DNA of 64,000 nt from CAMBDS01 sp964355675 (lineage in GTDB: Bacteria > Electryoneota > AABM5-125-24 > Hatepunaeales > Hatepunaeaceae): assembly GCA_964355675.1 (NCBI GenBank), contig CAYHEC010000013.1:1-64000 (forward strand), given 5' to 3'. Position 1 is the first letter of the stretch; each line of letters opens with the position of its first letter. The notes under the pieces are model-generated. The model worked only from the letters and a program-made list of their open reading frames with translations, was not told the origin of the DNA and ran no database searches. Shown in pieces: positions 7,640-16,464 of this stretch. The position numbers were made by a program, and so were the translations under genes.

Positions 7640-9913
7640 GTGACATCAAATCTGAAAATCGGCGTTGTCGGTATGACCTGCGCCAACTGCGTCGGGAGAA
7701 TTGAACGCACACTGAAGGCTCTGCCGGGAGTCATCGACGCAACCGTCAATCTGGCCACCGAGCAAGCCTCAGTAGATTTCCTCCCGGAGACTGTTACCAA
7801 GGAGAGCATCGCGGAGGCTATTACCGACGCCGGCTACACTCCTATTCTCCCCTCTCTGAGCGAAGACGAAGCGCAAATAATTAGTGAGACCGAACATAAC
7901 AAACTTAAGCGAGACCTGATTCTCGCCGCGAGTTTTACTCTGCCGGAATTATTGCTAAGCATGTTGCCAATGCTCGTTCCCGGCTTGCATCATTATTTAC
8001 ACTCGCTGATGCCCGCGTCGTACTGGCGACTCATCGAACTGTCGCTTACCACGCCTGTGCTGTTCCTATTCGGGAATCGGTTTTTCAAAAGTGGACTGGC
8101 TGAAATTCGCCATCTCAGTCTCGGCATGAACACCCTTGTGATGTTAGGAAGTGGATCGGCATACCTGTATTCCGTAGCAGTTCTGGTGGTTCCATCAATC
8201 TTTCCCCAAGGAACGGCAAATGTTTACTTCGAAGCCGCCGCAGTCATTATCACTCTGATTCTGCTTGGCAAATTCCTCGAAGCTCGATCGAAGGGCCACG
8301 CCTCCGACGCGATCCGCAGGCTCATGCAATTACAACCCAAAGAAGCAAGGGTCATGCGGAACGGAGTAATAATCGAAATCCCGCTCGGCAATATCATCCT
8401 CGGCGACCATGTAGTTGTCCGGCCGGGCGAACAAATCCCTGTCGATGGGAATGTTGTTGAGGGATTGAGTTGGGTTGATGAGTCGATGATCACTGGTGAG
8501 CCTCTCCCTGTCGAAAAAACTCCAGGAAAAGTAGTCGTTGGTGGTACGATCAACAAGACTGGATCATTTACTTTTACGGCTGAGAGGGTCGGAACCGACA
8601 CGGTGTTGGCTCAAATTGTGCGGATGGTGCAAAATGCCCAAGGCTCCAAGCCACCAATTCAACAACTTGCAGACCGTATCGCGGGGATATTTGTTCCTTT
8701 GGTCTTAGTCACTGCCGGAGTTACTTTTTTAGCCTGGCTTCTTTGGGGTCCCGACCCGGCGCTTAACTTTGCCTTTGTAACCGGAATGTCTGTATTGGTA
8801 ATAGCTTGTCCTTGTGCTATGGGGCTTGCAACGCCAACCGCGATCATGGTTGGAACTGGCAAGGGCGCAGAGTTGGGACTTCTCTATCGCAAGGGCTCTG
8901 CGATGGAGGCTTTGACGAAAATCGATATCGCCGTGCTTGATAAAACCGGAACAATTACTGTTGGGCGTCCGGAAGTGACTGATGTGAAGTTATTTGATAT
9001 TTCAGAAGAGGAAGTCTTCTCTCTGGTCGTCCCGGTCGAAGAACGCAGTGAACATCCCGTTGCCTGTGCGGTAGTCGAATATGCAAAGAACAGCAAAATT
9101 CCCCTGATGCCAGCGGTGCCGACTTCGTTCGGCACAACTTCTTTCTTATCGAAGCCCGGCTTTGGGATAGAAGCGGTAGTCGATAAACGGTCGGTTCAGA
9201 TTGGAGCCCGGCGGTTCATGGTCGAACTTGCGGTCGAAACACTCGCCGGCGATCCGTTTGCCGATCAGTTTATGAAGTCTGGCAAGTCGCTATTATGGAT
9301 AGCAATCGACCATCGACTCGCGGCAATTCTGGCGGTCTCTGATCCAATCAAACCCGGAAGTCGCGCCGCGGTTCAAGCCCTTAAAGAAATGGGAATTCAA
9401 GTTGCAATGGTCACAGGTGACAACCTCCTTACGGCGCAAGCTATCGGTGCGGAGGCTGGTATCGATTACATTTTGGCTGAGGTACTTCCGGAGGGGAAGT
9501 CATTGGAGGTTAAACGACTGCAGTCGGAGGGCAAAAGGGTTCTGTTTGTAGGTGACGGTATCAATGACTCGCCAGCTCTGGCGCAAGCCGATGTTGGTGT
9601 TGCAATTGGAACGGGGACAGATATTGCCATCGAAACTGCCGATGTTATTTTGATGTCGGGTGATCTGCGCGGTCTCGTCGATACGATTGCACTGGCAAGA
9701 AAGACGTTGCGCACAATCAAGTTCAATTTCGTCTGGGCTTATGCCTACAATATCGCGCTTATCCCTGTCGCGGCGGGACTGCTATACCCTATTACAGGCA
9801 ATTTGCTCAATCCGATGTTCGCCGCTGGTGCAATGAGCATTTCGAGCTTGTTCGTGGTAACTAACAGCTTAAGACTGAAACGATTTAAGGCTCCCATGAC
9901 TGTCGCAGTTTGA
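7640..9913 (+). CDS. copA: Copper-exporting P1B-type ATPase
   Basis: A 757-aa inner-membrane pump moving Cu(I) out of the cytosol. There is one N-terminal HMA domain (GMTCANC, residues 11-17), eight predicted membrane helices, the actuator loop (MITGEPLPVEK), the CPC metal site in helix 6 (VIACPCAMGLATP), the phosphorylation motif DKTGT near residue 433, the HP motif (SEHPVACAV) and GDGINDSPALAQAD. Helix 7 has the YN and helix 8 the MxxSS (MSISSL) of the Cu(I) subclass P1B-1. The start is GTG. It closes the copZ-csoR-copA operon. Full length, no defects seen. Confidence 0.95.
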   Translation: MTSNLKIGVVGMTCANCVGRIERTLKALPGVIDATVNLATEQASVDFLPETVTKESIAEAITDAGYTPILPSLSEDEAQIISETEHNKLKRDLILAASFTLPELLLSMLPMLVPGLHHYLHSLMPASYWRLIELSLTTPVLFLFGNRFFKSGLAEIRHLSLGMNTLVMLGSGSAYLYSVAVLVVPSIFPQGTANVYFEAAAVIITLILLGKFLEARSKGHASDAIRRLMQLQPKEARVMRNGVIIEIPLGNIILGDHVVVRPGEQIPVDGNVVEGLSWVDESMITGEPLPVEKTPGKVVVGGTINKTGSFTFTAERVGTDTVLAQIVRMVQNAQGSKPPIQQLADRIAGIFVPLVLVTAGVTFLAWLLWGPDPALNFAFVTGMSVLVIACPCAMGLATPTAIMVGTGKGAELGLLYRKGSAMEALTKIDIAVLDKTGTITVGRPEVTDVKLFDISEEEVFSLVVPVEERSEHPVACAVVEYAKNSKIPLMPAVPTSFGTTSFLSKPGFGIEAVVDKRSVQIGARRFMVELAVETLAGDPFADQFMKSGKSLLWIAIDHRLAAILAVSDPIKPGSRAAVQALKEMGIQVAMVTGDNLLTAQAIGAEAGIDYILAEVLPEGKSLEVKRLQSEGKRVLFVGDGINDSPALAQADVGVAIGTGTDIAIETADVILMSGDLRGLVDTIALARKTLRTIKFNFVWAYAYNIALIPVAAGLLYPITGNLLNPMFAAGAMSISSLFVVTNSLRLKRFKAPMTVAV

Positions 9914-9961
9914 TCAGGAATAGATGCCAGCTTTCGAGCCTGTCCGAGAATGTTGATTTCT

Positions 9962-9989
9962 TGTCGCAGAGTGAGGACGCCCTGCGACA
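9962..9989. repeat. Palindrome between copA and acpS
   Basis: Arms of 12 bases around AGGA with two mismatches. The same design, with perfect arms, recurs at 10422-10449. It lies between the convergent copA and acpS genes and may act as a bidirectional terminator. Confidence 0.65.
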
Positions 9990-10006
9990 CACATTCTCGT
10001 ATAACT

Positions 10007-10372
10007 TCACCCTTCTAATACAACCACCGCCGCGGCGGTGGTTGCTGTATGTGTCAGTGATAGATGAATTTTAGCTACGTTCAGCTTGGCGGCTCGCTCT
10101 GCCACACCACCACTTAGCTGTAGGGCGGGATCACCCGCCGAACCATTCACAACCTCAATCTCTGCGAATTCCCCGGTGGTCAACGCTCCTGACCCAAGCG
10201 CTTTCAAGAATGCTTCTTTTGCGGCAAATCGCCCGGCAAGATGCCTTTCCGGGGTCCTTTTACTGAAGCAGTACTCAAGCTCTGCGTGAGAAAACGGACC
10301 GCCTATTACCTCGACCTCGTGGTTACGAAATCTATCTACTTCTATGAGGTCGATCCCAACTCCCAATATCAA
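10007..10372 (-). CDS. acpS: Holo-[acyl-carrier-protein] synthase
   Basis: A 121-aa enzyme that transfers 4'-phosphopantetheine from CoA to acyl carrier protein. The magnesium/CoA site is visible: D8 (GVGIDLIEVDRF) and E53 in RFAAKEAFLKALG. The end (LTHTATTAAAVVVLE) matches the family. Two GC palindromes lie within the coding sequence: a perfect 24-base one at 10021-10044, near the C-terminus, and a GGCGGG/CCCGCC stem at 10124-10139. Both keep the frame. It is convergent with copA and stands alone. Confidence 0.93.
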   Translation of the reverse strand: MILGVGIDLIEVDRFRNHEVEVIGGPFSHAELEYCFSKRTPERHLAGRFAAKEAFLKALGSGALTTGEFAEIEVVNGSAGDPALQLSGGVAERAAKLNVAKIHLSLTHTATTAAAVVVLEG

Positions 10373-10421
10373 TATGGCTCCTGATGACGTCCTGCAACAA
10401 TTTACTGTAAATCATCAACTT

Positions 10422-10449
10422 TGCCGCAGGGTGAGGACACCCTGCGGCA
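10422..10449. repeat. Perfect-arm palindrome
   Basis: Twelve-base perfect arms (10422-10433, 10438-10449) around AGGA, in the spacer upstream of acpS. It is a sister of the palindrome at 9962-9989. Confidence 0.8.
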
Positions 10450-10476
10450 GGAAAATAGGGTTTATTGCCCTGTAGA

Positions 10477-10539
10477 ACGGGGCTCCGTACCCGTTCATTC
10501 AAGGAACTCGTGCTTAGGTGGACGGGTACGGAGCCCCGT
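10477..10539. repeat. Inverted repeat with 18-base arms
   Basis: Arms 10477-10494 and 10522-10539 are perfect reverse complements (ACGGGGCTCCGTACCCGT). A related version occurs at about 29810-29855 and a fragment near 16158. It lies downstream of the C25 gene and may also end its transcription. Confidence 0.85.
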
Positions 10540-10575
10540 CCTACCGATCCATAAGACTTTTCAACAGTCTCCACC

Positions 10576-13500
10576 TTAACGTATCAGTGCAATCTTTTGG
10601 ACGCTTTCGCGGCCTCCGGACTCCAACCGTAAGATATAAACCCCTGTCGATAATTTTCCAGCATCCCATGAAACCTGGTACTGGCCGGCTTCTGCAAACG
10701 ATTTGTATAATATTGCCACTTGCCGTCCAAATACATCATAGGCGGAAAGCATTGTCCTTCCAGGACGTTCGATTCCAAATCGAACAGAAGTTATCGAGTT
10801 AAAGGGCGATGGATAGATTGAATTCAAGCCAAACTCGACTGGAGCAACTGGATCCAAATCTGTCGAAAGAGGCAATACCCTAAGTCTGAATGGCCCAAAA
10901 CACCAGTTCGTGTCCTGCCCGGCAACTGCGGCTACCCACCATGTTAACGGTATATCAAACGGAGGCGGCAGACCGATAGTATCCAAATCCACAATGTTGA
11001 AGGTATCGGTTACGGTGAAGTGTACCGACCGCGGCCCCATGCGAAACCACTGAACGTAGGTGATTGCTGAATCGGATTCGGAGGGATTGACTGACTGCTC
11101 CCAGACAAAACGCACCTCCGGCCGATTTCCTCGCTCATCGAACACAGTATCTCCATTAGCAGGTGAAAGTAGATGAAACGGTGGAAGCGCCGGGATGCCT
11201 AACACAGTGAGCTCGATACCGAGATGAGCAACACCGCTGTCAGAGTTGTGATGGAACAACATCTCGCCGACAAAGGTCGTCTCTGGCAGGTCCACCGCGT
11301 CGATAGTGAGTATTAAATCTTGAAACTCACCCGCTTCCATCCTTCCTCCATATATATCCAAGTCCATCCAGTCTTTGCGAGCCTCCATCTGATGAATATC
11401 AAGCTTGTCACCACCATCGGCGATGGGGATATTTTGCAAACTCAGAAATACCCAACTATATATATCGTAAAGATTGGTGATCATTGCCGACATTTGTCCA
11501 AGTGAACTCGGCGCTTGGTCAAATGATAATACAAACATTGAATCACCAGTATCGACGTTCATTTTGGTCAGATTGGTTGCATTCCCAAAGGGTCGATTTA
11601 AGATATATAGCCCGTAGCCGTCCGGGTCATCCCGCCAGTATGTCAATCCGTATATTCGAAGACCTAATCGAGCAATGTCTTCACCAAGACGATTTCCTTG
11701 TCTGTCGTAGCGTGCGATGTTCGTCGTGGATCCAGATAGAAATAGTATTTCGTGGTCTTGATCATACCCGATGTATTGACTTGGATTGAGAGGATCTTCC
11801 CAACTGATTTCTACCTCGCCATTGCTGTTTAATGCATAGATCGAATCTTGCCCAACTGCCCAGATCAACCTGCCATCCCATTCCATATCCTTATATCCAT
11901 AACGCGTAGATCCAACTTGCGGGAAACTGCCCTGCAACTCTCCCTCACGATCCATGATGTAGATCAAGTTTTCGAAATCGCCATTAGCTCCGGATAGATA
12001 GAAATAATCGTTATCGAAGACGACGCCTTCGATTCGTTCATCGCCAGTAATCTGACTTACGTTATATGAGCGCCGTAGTTCCCGGGGAGCGGCGTTGGCG
12101 TCACCGATAAGACGTTTCTCGGCCGTCCATACCATAGAACCGTTTCCGATATTGCTGAGGGTGAAGCGCTCTTCGATCTCATTGTCGGTTAAGATTTCAA
12201 CACTATACGCATCATTGCTTAGCACGAACTCGGGATGCAGAAGATCGAAATTAATCTCCAGCGTATCGTCATTTGCTACTTCCAATCCCGTGTAAGTGGA
12301 ATCATTATAACCCATCTTGCTTGCGGTGATGTCGAAGGGAATATTCGAAGGAGCAAACGAGAAATTCCAGTTACCCTCATCATCGGCATGGGTGACGTAT
12401 CCGTGTAGAGTTCTGATTAACGCTTGCGGGACTGGTTGGCCAGTTCCAGCGTCTGTGACTCGCCCATAAAGATAACTGGCACGCCAGAGCGGAGAAGTAC
12501 TGAAGAGGATGGCGCGCCGGTTTTCCAGAGGGGCAGACGTAACCGGGTATTGGTTGTTAAATGAATAATTTATCCCAGAATTGCCAAAGGGACTTGAGAT
12601 GCCGACTGAGGCGTACGGGGCGTCATATACCCATGCGCCACCCTCCCCTGCCCCATTAGAAATGCTCTTATACTGAAACAGGATGTTTGGGTCGCCAGTC
12701 TCTGAAAACCAGATTTCTGGATTCAATATCGATACTTCAAAAATAAGATCTACGTTGCCGTTTGCTCTGTGGCGAAGGCGCGACCATTCGATGATGAATC
12801 GCCCACTCTCCTCGTCATGGAAGCTGTAAATACCCCCATTTTGGCCAAGATTCAGGTTATCCCAGAACGGAGCTATCATTCCTGCGCCTCCGCCAATACC
12901 TCGGTCGAGCGGCCAATTCTGAAAATTAGTGATCGGCTCCTGGTTACCAACTGCGATAAATCCGTTAGTCGCAACGGTAATTTCATCGAAATCAATTCCA
13001 TAGAACTTTATTGGGAATGGAAGCTCTACAACCAGCGCTTCCCCGATATCAAGCTGGGACTGACCATCGAAATCGAGCCGTTCGCCCTCAAATTCGGCCT
13101 CTTGGGAGCGAGGATCGATCTCTACCCACTCATACTGTGGCATGGAAAACCAACCTGAGTCTGTATCGTCATAACAAATATATCCATATGCATCTGGACC
13201 TTGCGGCGCACGTGCTCTTGGTGTTCGAACTTGTAGGGTGAACGAGGCGGTATCCGTGAACCCAAGATCATCAGTCAATATCATCTGCATCGGTGTAATC
13301 GTTCCGGGAGCTACGATATTATTACCAATAGCAGTAAAAGGATCGCCACGTAAACGTCCATTCTGACCGGGGTTTAAAGAGCCATACGTGGATGGATTCC
13401 CAACTACCATGACTCCAGTTCCGAGACTTACAAGCCTCGCGGAGACCTGGTTGGAGGGGACAGAGCCAACATTCTTGATTTCGATCTCCAGATGACAGCT

Positions 13501-15951
13501 TGAGTCGGGTATAATTGCCCCACCCACTATCCGGCTGATTTCAAAATGAGGCGAGTGAGGCAGAAGCTTGATCGCCGATTCCCATCGTCGATCTCCGCTG
13601 GCAAATTCGATCAAGACTGAGGGACGCATCGCGGGACGTGAAACACCATCCGGACAGTCGGGACTAAACATCAGCTCAAGGGGATGGTCACCATCGCTTT
13701 CATCGCCCGGTGCAATATCTCCGAAGGAGATTTGTTCGCCAGCAACCTGTAGGTAAGGAGAAATCGTAGAAACCGAAGCCGTAACATCCCGCAAGCTATT
13801 ACTATTACCTGTGTTCATCGCCCTTAATCGCAACGAAAACAGCTCGCCGGGATTAGGGAATTCATCGCCATTCCCTTCTAATTCAGCCAGCTCATAGCCG
13901 TCGAGCTCAAGGGCGGATGCAGGTACGCCGATCACCCGGTCTCCAAGAACAGGCTTGACCTTTCTTCCGGTTACCGTCACGTACATCCGAGTGCCGTTAA
14001 CAAATTCAGTTCCATCCTCGAAGACGAATCGGGCGAGACCATCCTCATCACTCTCGCGAGTCTGCATAAACATTTGATCGTACGTGGCGTATGCGGCCTG
14101 ATTAGCGGCAGGCATCTGGCCAGGAAAATAGAGAGTAACTTGAGCGCCTTTGAACACTGAGTCATCTTCGTCATCTATCACCCGTACATCTACCCTGCGG
14201 GTGGTACTGGTGATATCTCTCGGAAACTCAACTTGAACGACTTTCGGTACTCCTAACCATGGCTGTAATCCGGGATCGCCATAGAATGAAACGTTCTGTC
14301 GATTGAAGGCATTTTGTGGGAAGTTGGGAATGTATAATTCAGGAGCCATTATAGCATTGACACGAGCCCAGCCAAATGGTAGATCTTGTTGAATCAATGC
14401 ATTAACCGACTCCAACCAGAGCAGACTATTGGAAAAGGTTTGGGGCGCGCCGTAAATATTGGTCGCGGCCACCGGGCCTTTGAGTGTTTGGCCATCCCAT
14501 ATTCTCATTACCGACCAGGTCATGTTTTCCTGATGTCCCGCGTAATTGATGAAGATCGGGTAAATTCCGGTGCCTCTCACGTTCGCGAATTGCCCGGATA
14601 ATCCATTAGCCTGCGCTCGTCCCATCAACATATTGACGCCCGCATTGAATTGATCGACAATAAAACCCGATACGGCCCCGCCTCCGTCACCATTAAAGCT
14701 CTCGTAAAAGCGAACATCGTCAAAATTATGTCTTTTCAGTACTTCCCTCCCCCACCTCACGTTGGTATGAAGGCTGACGTGCCAGTTTCCACCCCACCGC
14801 TGCGAGAAAAGAGCTCCGCGTTTGAGCCAATTTACGTTTCCGAAGAACGGAGTCATTTCGTAGCCCAGCGTTCTGCCGCTATTGAGCGTCATCTGACTCT
14901 CGTCCCCAGCTATCCACTGGGAAAGTCCTACATCGGCATGAAGATCATTGTTCCCGCCTTCGAGACAAGCGTAATTCCAGCCGTAGTAAGGAGTAGAAAT
15001 GACATTTGTTGGTCGGGGTGCATTACCACCGTAGCCAGAATGGTCTCCTATCAACATCAGCAGGTCGAAAGGATCGATTCCGTCTGCCAGATAACCGTTG
15101 TAAATATCTTGTATCTGAGTTTTGATCCAGTTATCGTTTGAGGCTTGATTTGCTGGGACTGAAAGAATATCAACCTTATATCCGGCTTTACGACGCCATT
15201 CGATAAATGGCACGGCCCACTGTAAAACGCTGGCATGAACGACCACCAGATAATGCCCGATATAGGGAGGATCGACGTCATAATCCGGGTCATCGCGGCC
15301 AACAATGTCTCCGTTGATTGCCAGCCCACGGATGAACTTCAGGAACGTCTTACTCCGATTGCGACGCTCCGGGTAAAAGGCGGGATTGAGCGGCTCTGCG
15401 TCGCCGAAACAGAGCTCAGCCTCAAGGTTGTCGCGGATAATATACGTTTGAGTTTGGGGATCGAACTGGACTGGATAGGTGGTGACTTGCACCAGACGGA
15501 CGCCGCGGATGACAATCGGATCGGACATCTCTGCCGTAAAAGGGGGAATGAGTTCGGTTGAATTGTCGGGTGGCTGATCTTGTTCAGTCAGAGAATCCTC
15601 GTTACATCTGACCAGCGGGAGATTGGCTCGTACCCGGCGAACTTCACCCTCCCGGACGACGAGTTCAACTGATTTGTCAGGTGGAATAACTACCAGGCGA
15701 GATACCGCCGGTAAGATTGGTTGGCCTTCACGGAAGAAGAAGCCTTCTCCCTCGATGACCATCTGTTCCAAATTCTGGCTGTTCTCGGTCACCTCTTCGC
15801 ATGTCAGGGCGGAATAATTGAAGCTAAGCGCTACCCGGGATGGATCGGATGGGATCAGGGTAACAGCTTGGGAAGTCTCAACGGTAGAGGCTTCCGTTGC
15901 GAACGCCGTCAGGGGGCTGAGGCAGAGGAGGAGTGAAATTAAACGTTGCAT
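10576..15951 (-). CDS. Gingipain-like (C25) secreted giant with sorting domain, probably catalytically inactive
   Basis: About 1791 aa. The ATG at 15951 is preferred over 16020: AGGAAAG lies just upstream and a signal peptide (MQRLISLLLCLSPLTAFA) starts there. Order: C25 propeptide-like region; C25 caspase-like domain (YLVVVHASVLQWAVPFIEWR ... LLMLIGDHSGYGG ... FINYAGHQENMTW); Ig-like domains; a beta-rich domain with a MAM-like feel (GFIAVGNQEP); a carboxypeptidase-regulatory-like domain; a propeller-like region; and the C-terminal sorting module (SIYPSPFNSITSVRF ... STGVYILRLES...KIALIR). The catalytic histidine is kept (YAGH), but where the family has SCxNG-type cysteine this protein reads GPVAATNIYG. 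It is therefore probably a binding or structural relative rather than a protease. Confidence 0.85.
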   Translation of the reverse strand: MQRLISLLLCLSPLTAFATEASTVETSQAVTLIPSDPSRVALSFNYSALTCEEVTENSQNLEQMVIEGEGFFFREGQPILPAVSRLVVIPPDKSVELVVREGEVRRVRANLPLVRCNEDSLTEQDQPPDNSTELIPPFTAEMSDPIVIRGVRLVQVTTYPVQFDPQTQTYIIRDNLEAELCFGDAEPLNPAFYPERRNRSKTFLKFIRGLAINGDIVGRDDPDYDVDPPYIGHYLVVVHASVLQWAVPFIEWRRKAGYKVDILSVPANQASNDNWIKTQIQDIYNGYLADGIDPFDLLMLIGDHSGYGGNAPRPTNVISTPYYGWNYACLEGGNNDLHADVGLSQWIAGDESQMTLNSGRTLGYEMTPFFGNVNWLKRGALFSQRWGGNWHVSLHTNVRWGREVLKRHNFDDVRFYESFNGDGGGAVSGFIVDQFNAGVNMLMGRAQANGLSGQFANVRGTGIYPIFINYAGHQENMTWSVMRIWDGQTLKGPVAATNIYGAPQTFSNSLLWLESVNALIQQDLPFGWARVNAIMAPELYIPNFPQNAFNRQNVSFYGDPGLQPWLGVPKVVQVEFPRDITSTTRRVDVRVIDDEDDSVFKGAQVTLYFPGQMPAANQAAYATYDQMFMQTRESDEDGLARFVFEDGTEFVNGTRMYVTVTGRKVKPVLGDRVIGVPASALELDGYELAELEGNGDEFPNPGELFSLRLRAMNTGNSNSLRDVTASVSTISPYLQVAGEQISFGDIAPGDESDGDHPLELMFSPDCPDGVSRPAMRPSVLIEFASGDRRWESAIKLLPHSPHFEISRIVGGAIIPDSSCHLEIEIKNVGSVPSNQVSARLVSLGTGVMVVGNPSTYGSLNPGQNGRLRGDPFTAIGNNIVAPGTITPMQMILTDDLGFTDTASFTLQVRTPRARAPQGPDAYGYICYDDTDSGWFSMPQYEWVEIDPRSQEAEFEGERLDFDGQSQLDIGEALVVELPFPIKFYGIDFDEITVATNGFIAVGNQEPITNFQNWPLDRGIGGGAGMIAPFWDNLNLGQNGGIYSFHDEESGRFIIEWSRLRHRANGNVDLIFEVSILNPEIWFSETGDPNILFQYKSISNGAGEGGAWVYDAPYASVGISSPFGNSGINYSFNNQYPVTSAPLENRRAILFSTSPLWRASYLYGRVTDAGTGQPVPQALIRTLHGYVTHADDEGNWNFSFAPSNIPFDITASKMGYNDSTYTGLEVANDDTLEINFDLLHPEFVLSNDAYSVEILTDNEIEERFTLSNIGNGSMVWTAEKRLIGDANAAPRELRRSYNVSQITGDERIEGVVFDNDYFYLSGANGDFENLIYIMDREGELQGSFPQVGSTRYGYKDMEWDGRLIWAVGQDSIYALNSNGEVEISWEDPLNPSQYIGYDQDHEILFLSGSTTNIARYDRQGNRLGEDIARLGLRIYGLTYWRDDPDGYGLYILNRPFGNATNLTKMNVDTGDSMFVLSFDQAPSSLGQMSAMITNLYDIYSWVFLSLQNIPIADGGDKLDIHQMEARKDWMDLDIYGGRMEAGEFQDLILTIDAVDLPETTFVGEMLFHHNSDSGVAHLGIELTVLGIPALPPFHLLSPANGDTVFDERGNRPEVRFVWEQSVNPSESDSAITYVQWFRMGPRSVHFTVTDTFNIVDLDTIGLPPPFDIPLTWWVAAVAGQDTNWCFGPFRLRVLPLSTDLDPVAPVEFGLNSIYPSPFNSITSVRFGIERPGRTMLSAYDVFGRQVAILYKSFAEAGQYQVSWDAGKLSTGVYILRLESGGRESVQKIALIR

Positions 15952-16245
15952 AGCTTTCCTCATTAGTGTAGTCAGTGCGGCAAAAAATGCGTAAATGGCG
16001 TTCCGAACTTTAGACGCCAATTATAATATATGACAAAATTATCCATTTGTCAAAAATATCTCTTACCCTACTGGCTCCAATAGAACCAATCAAACCAACT
16101 CTGACAGAGAGATGTGACTCATCTTGGATTTGTTGAAATAGTCTCGAGGATCGGTAGAACAGGGCTCCGTCTCTATTCTCAGACAGATTCGAAAGCCGAA
16201 ATCTTGTGATTTCCATTCTCAATAATTCCTGCTTATATTTAAACG

Positions 16246-16464
16246 ATGACTAATCCTCAAATCAAACCAACTGACAAAGCGGTTAGGCGCTACTACGAGA
16301 CGCTCGACTCGCTTCGCGCCCAGAAAGCCGTCAACGAGTTGCAACTCCGCCGGGCGTTCAGCGATTTGCTCAGTTCGACGGCTTCGAAGGCTCGCGGCTG
16401 GACGTTGGTCGAGATTAATCACAACGACTCGTGTCAAAACCGTGTGAGGTATTGCTTTGGCTAA
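16246..16464 (+). pseudogene. N-terminal remnant of a type ISP restriction-modification enzyme
   Basis: A 72-codon frame whose first about 57 residues (DKAVRRYYETLDSLRAQ ... LRRAFSDLLSSTASKARGWTLVE) look like the conserved start of type ISP restriction-modification enzymes. Similarity stops abruptly after GWTLVE (about 16421); the last residues read out into an unrelated sequence and overlap the TTG start of the methylase gene at 16457. The matching C-terminus of the same family is found 3.4 kb downstream (19899-20177). Family recognition is from memory of the motif, not a search. Confidence 0.65.
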
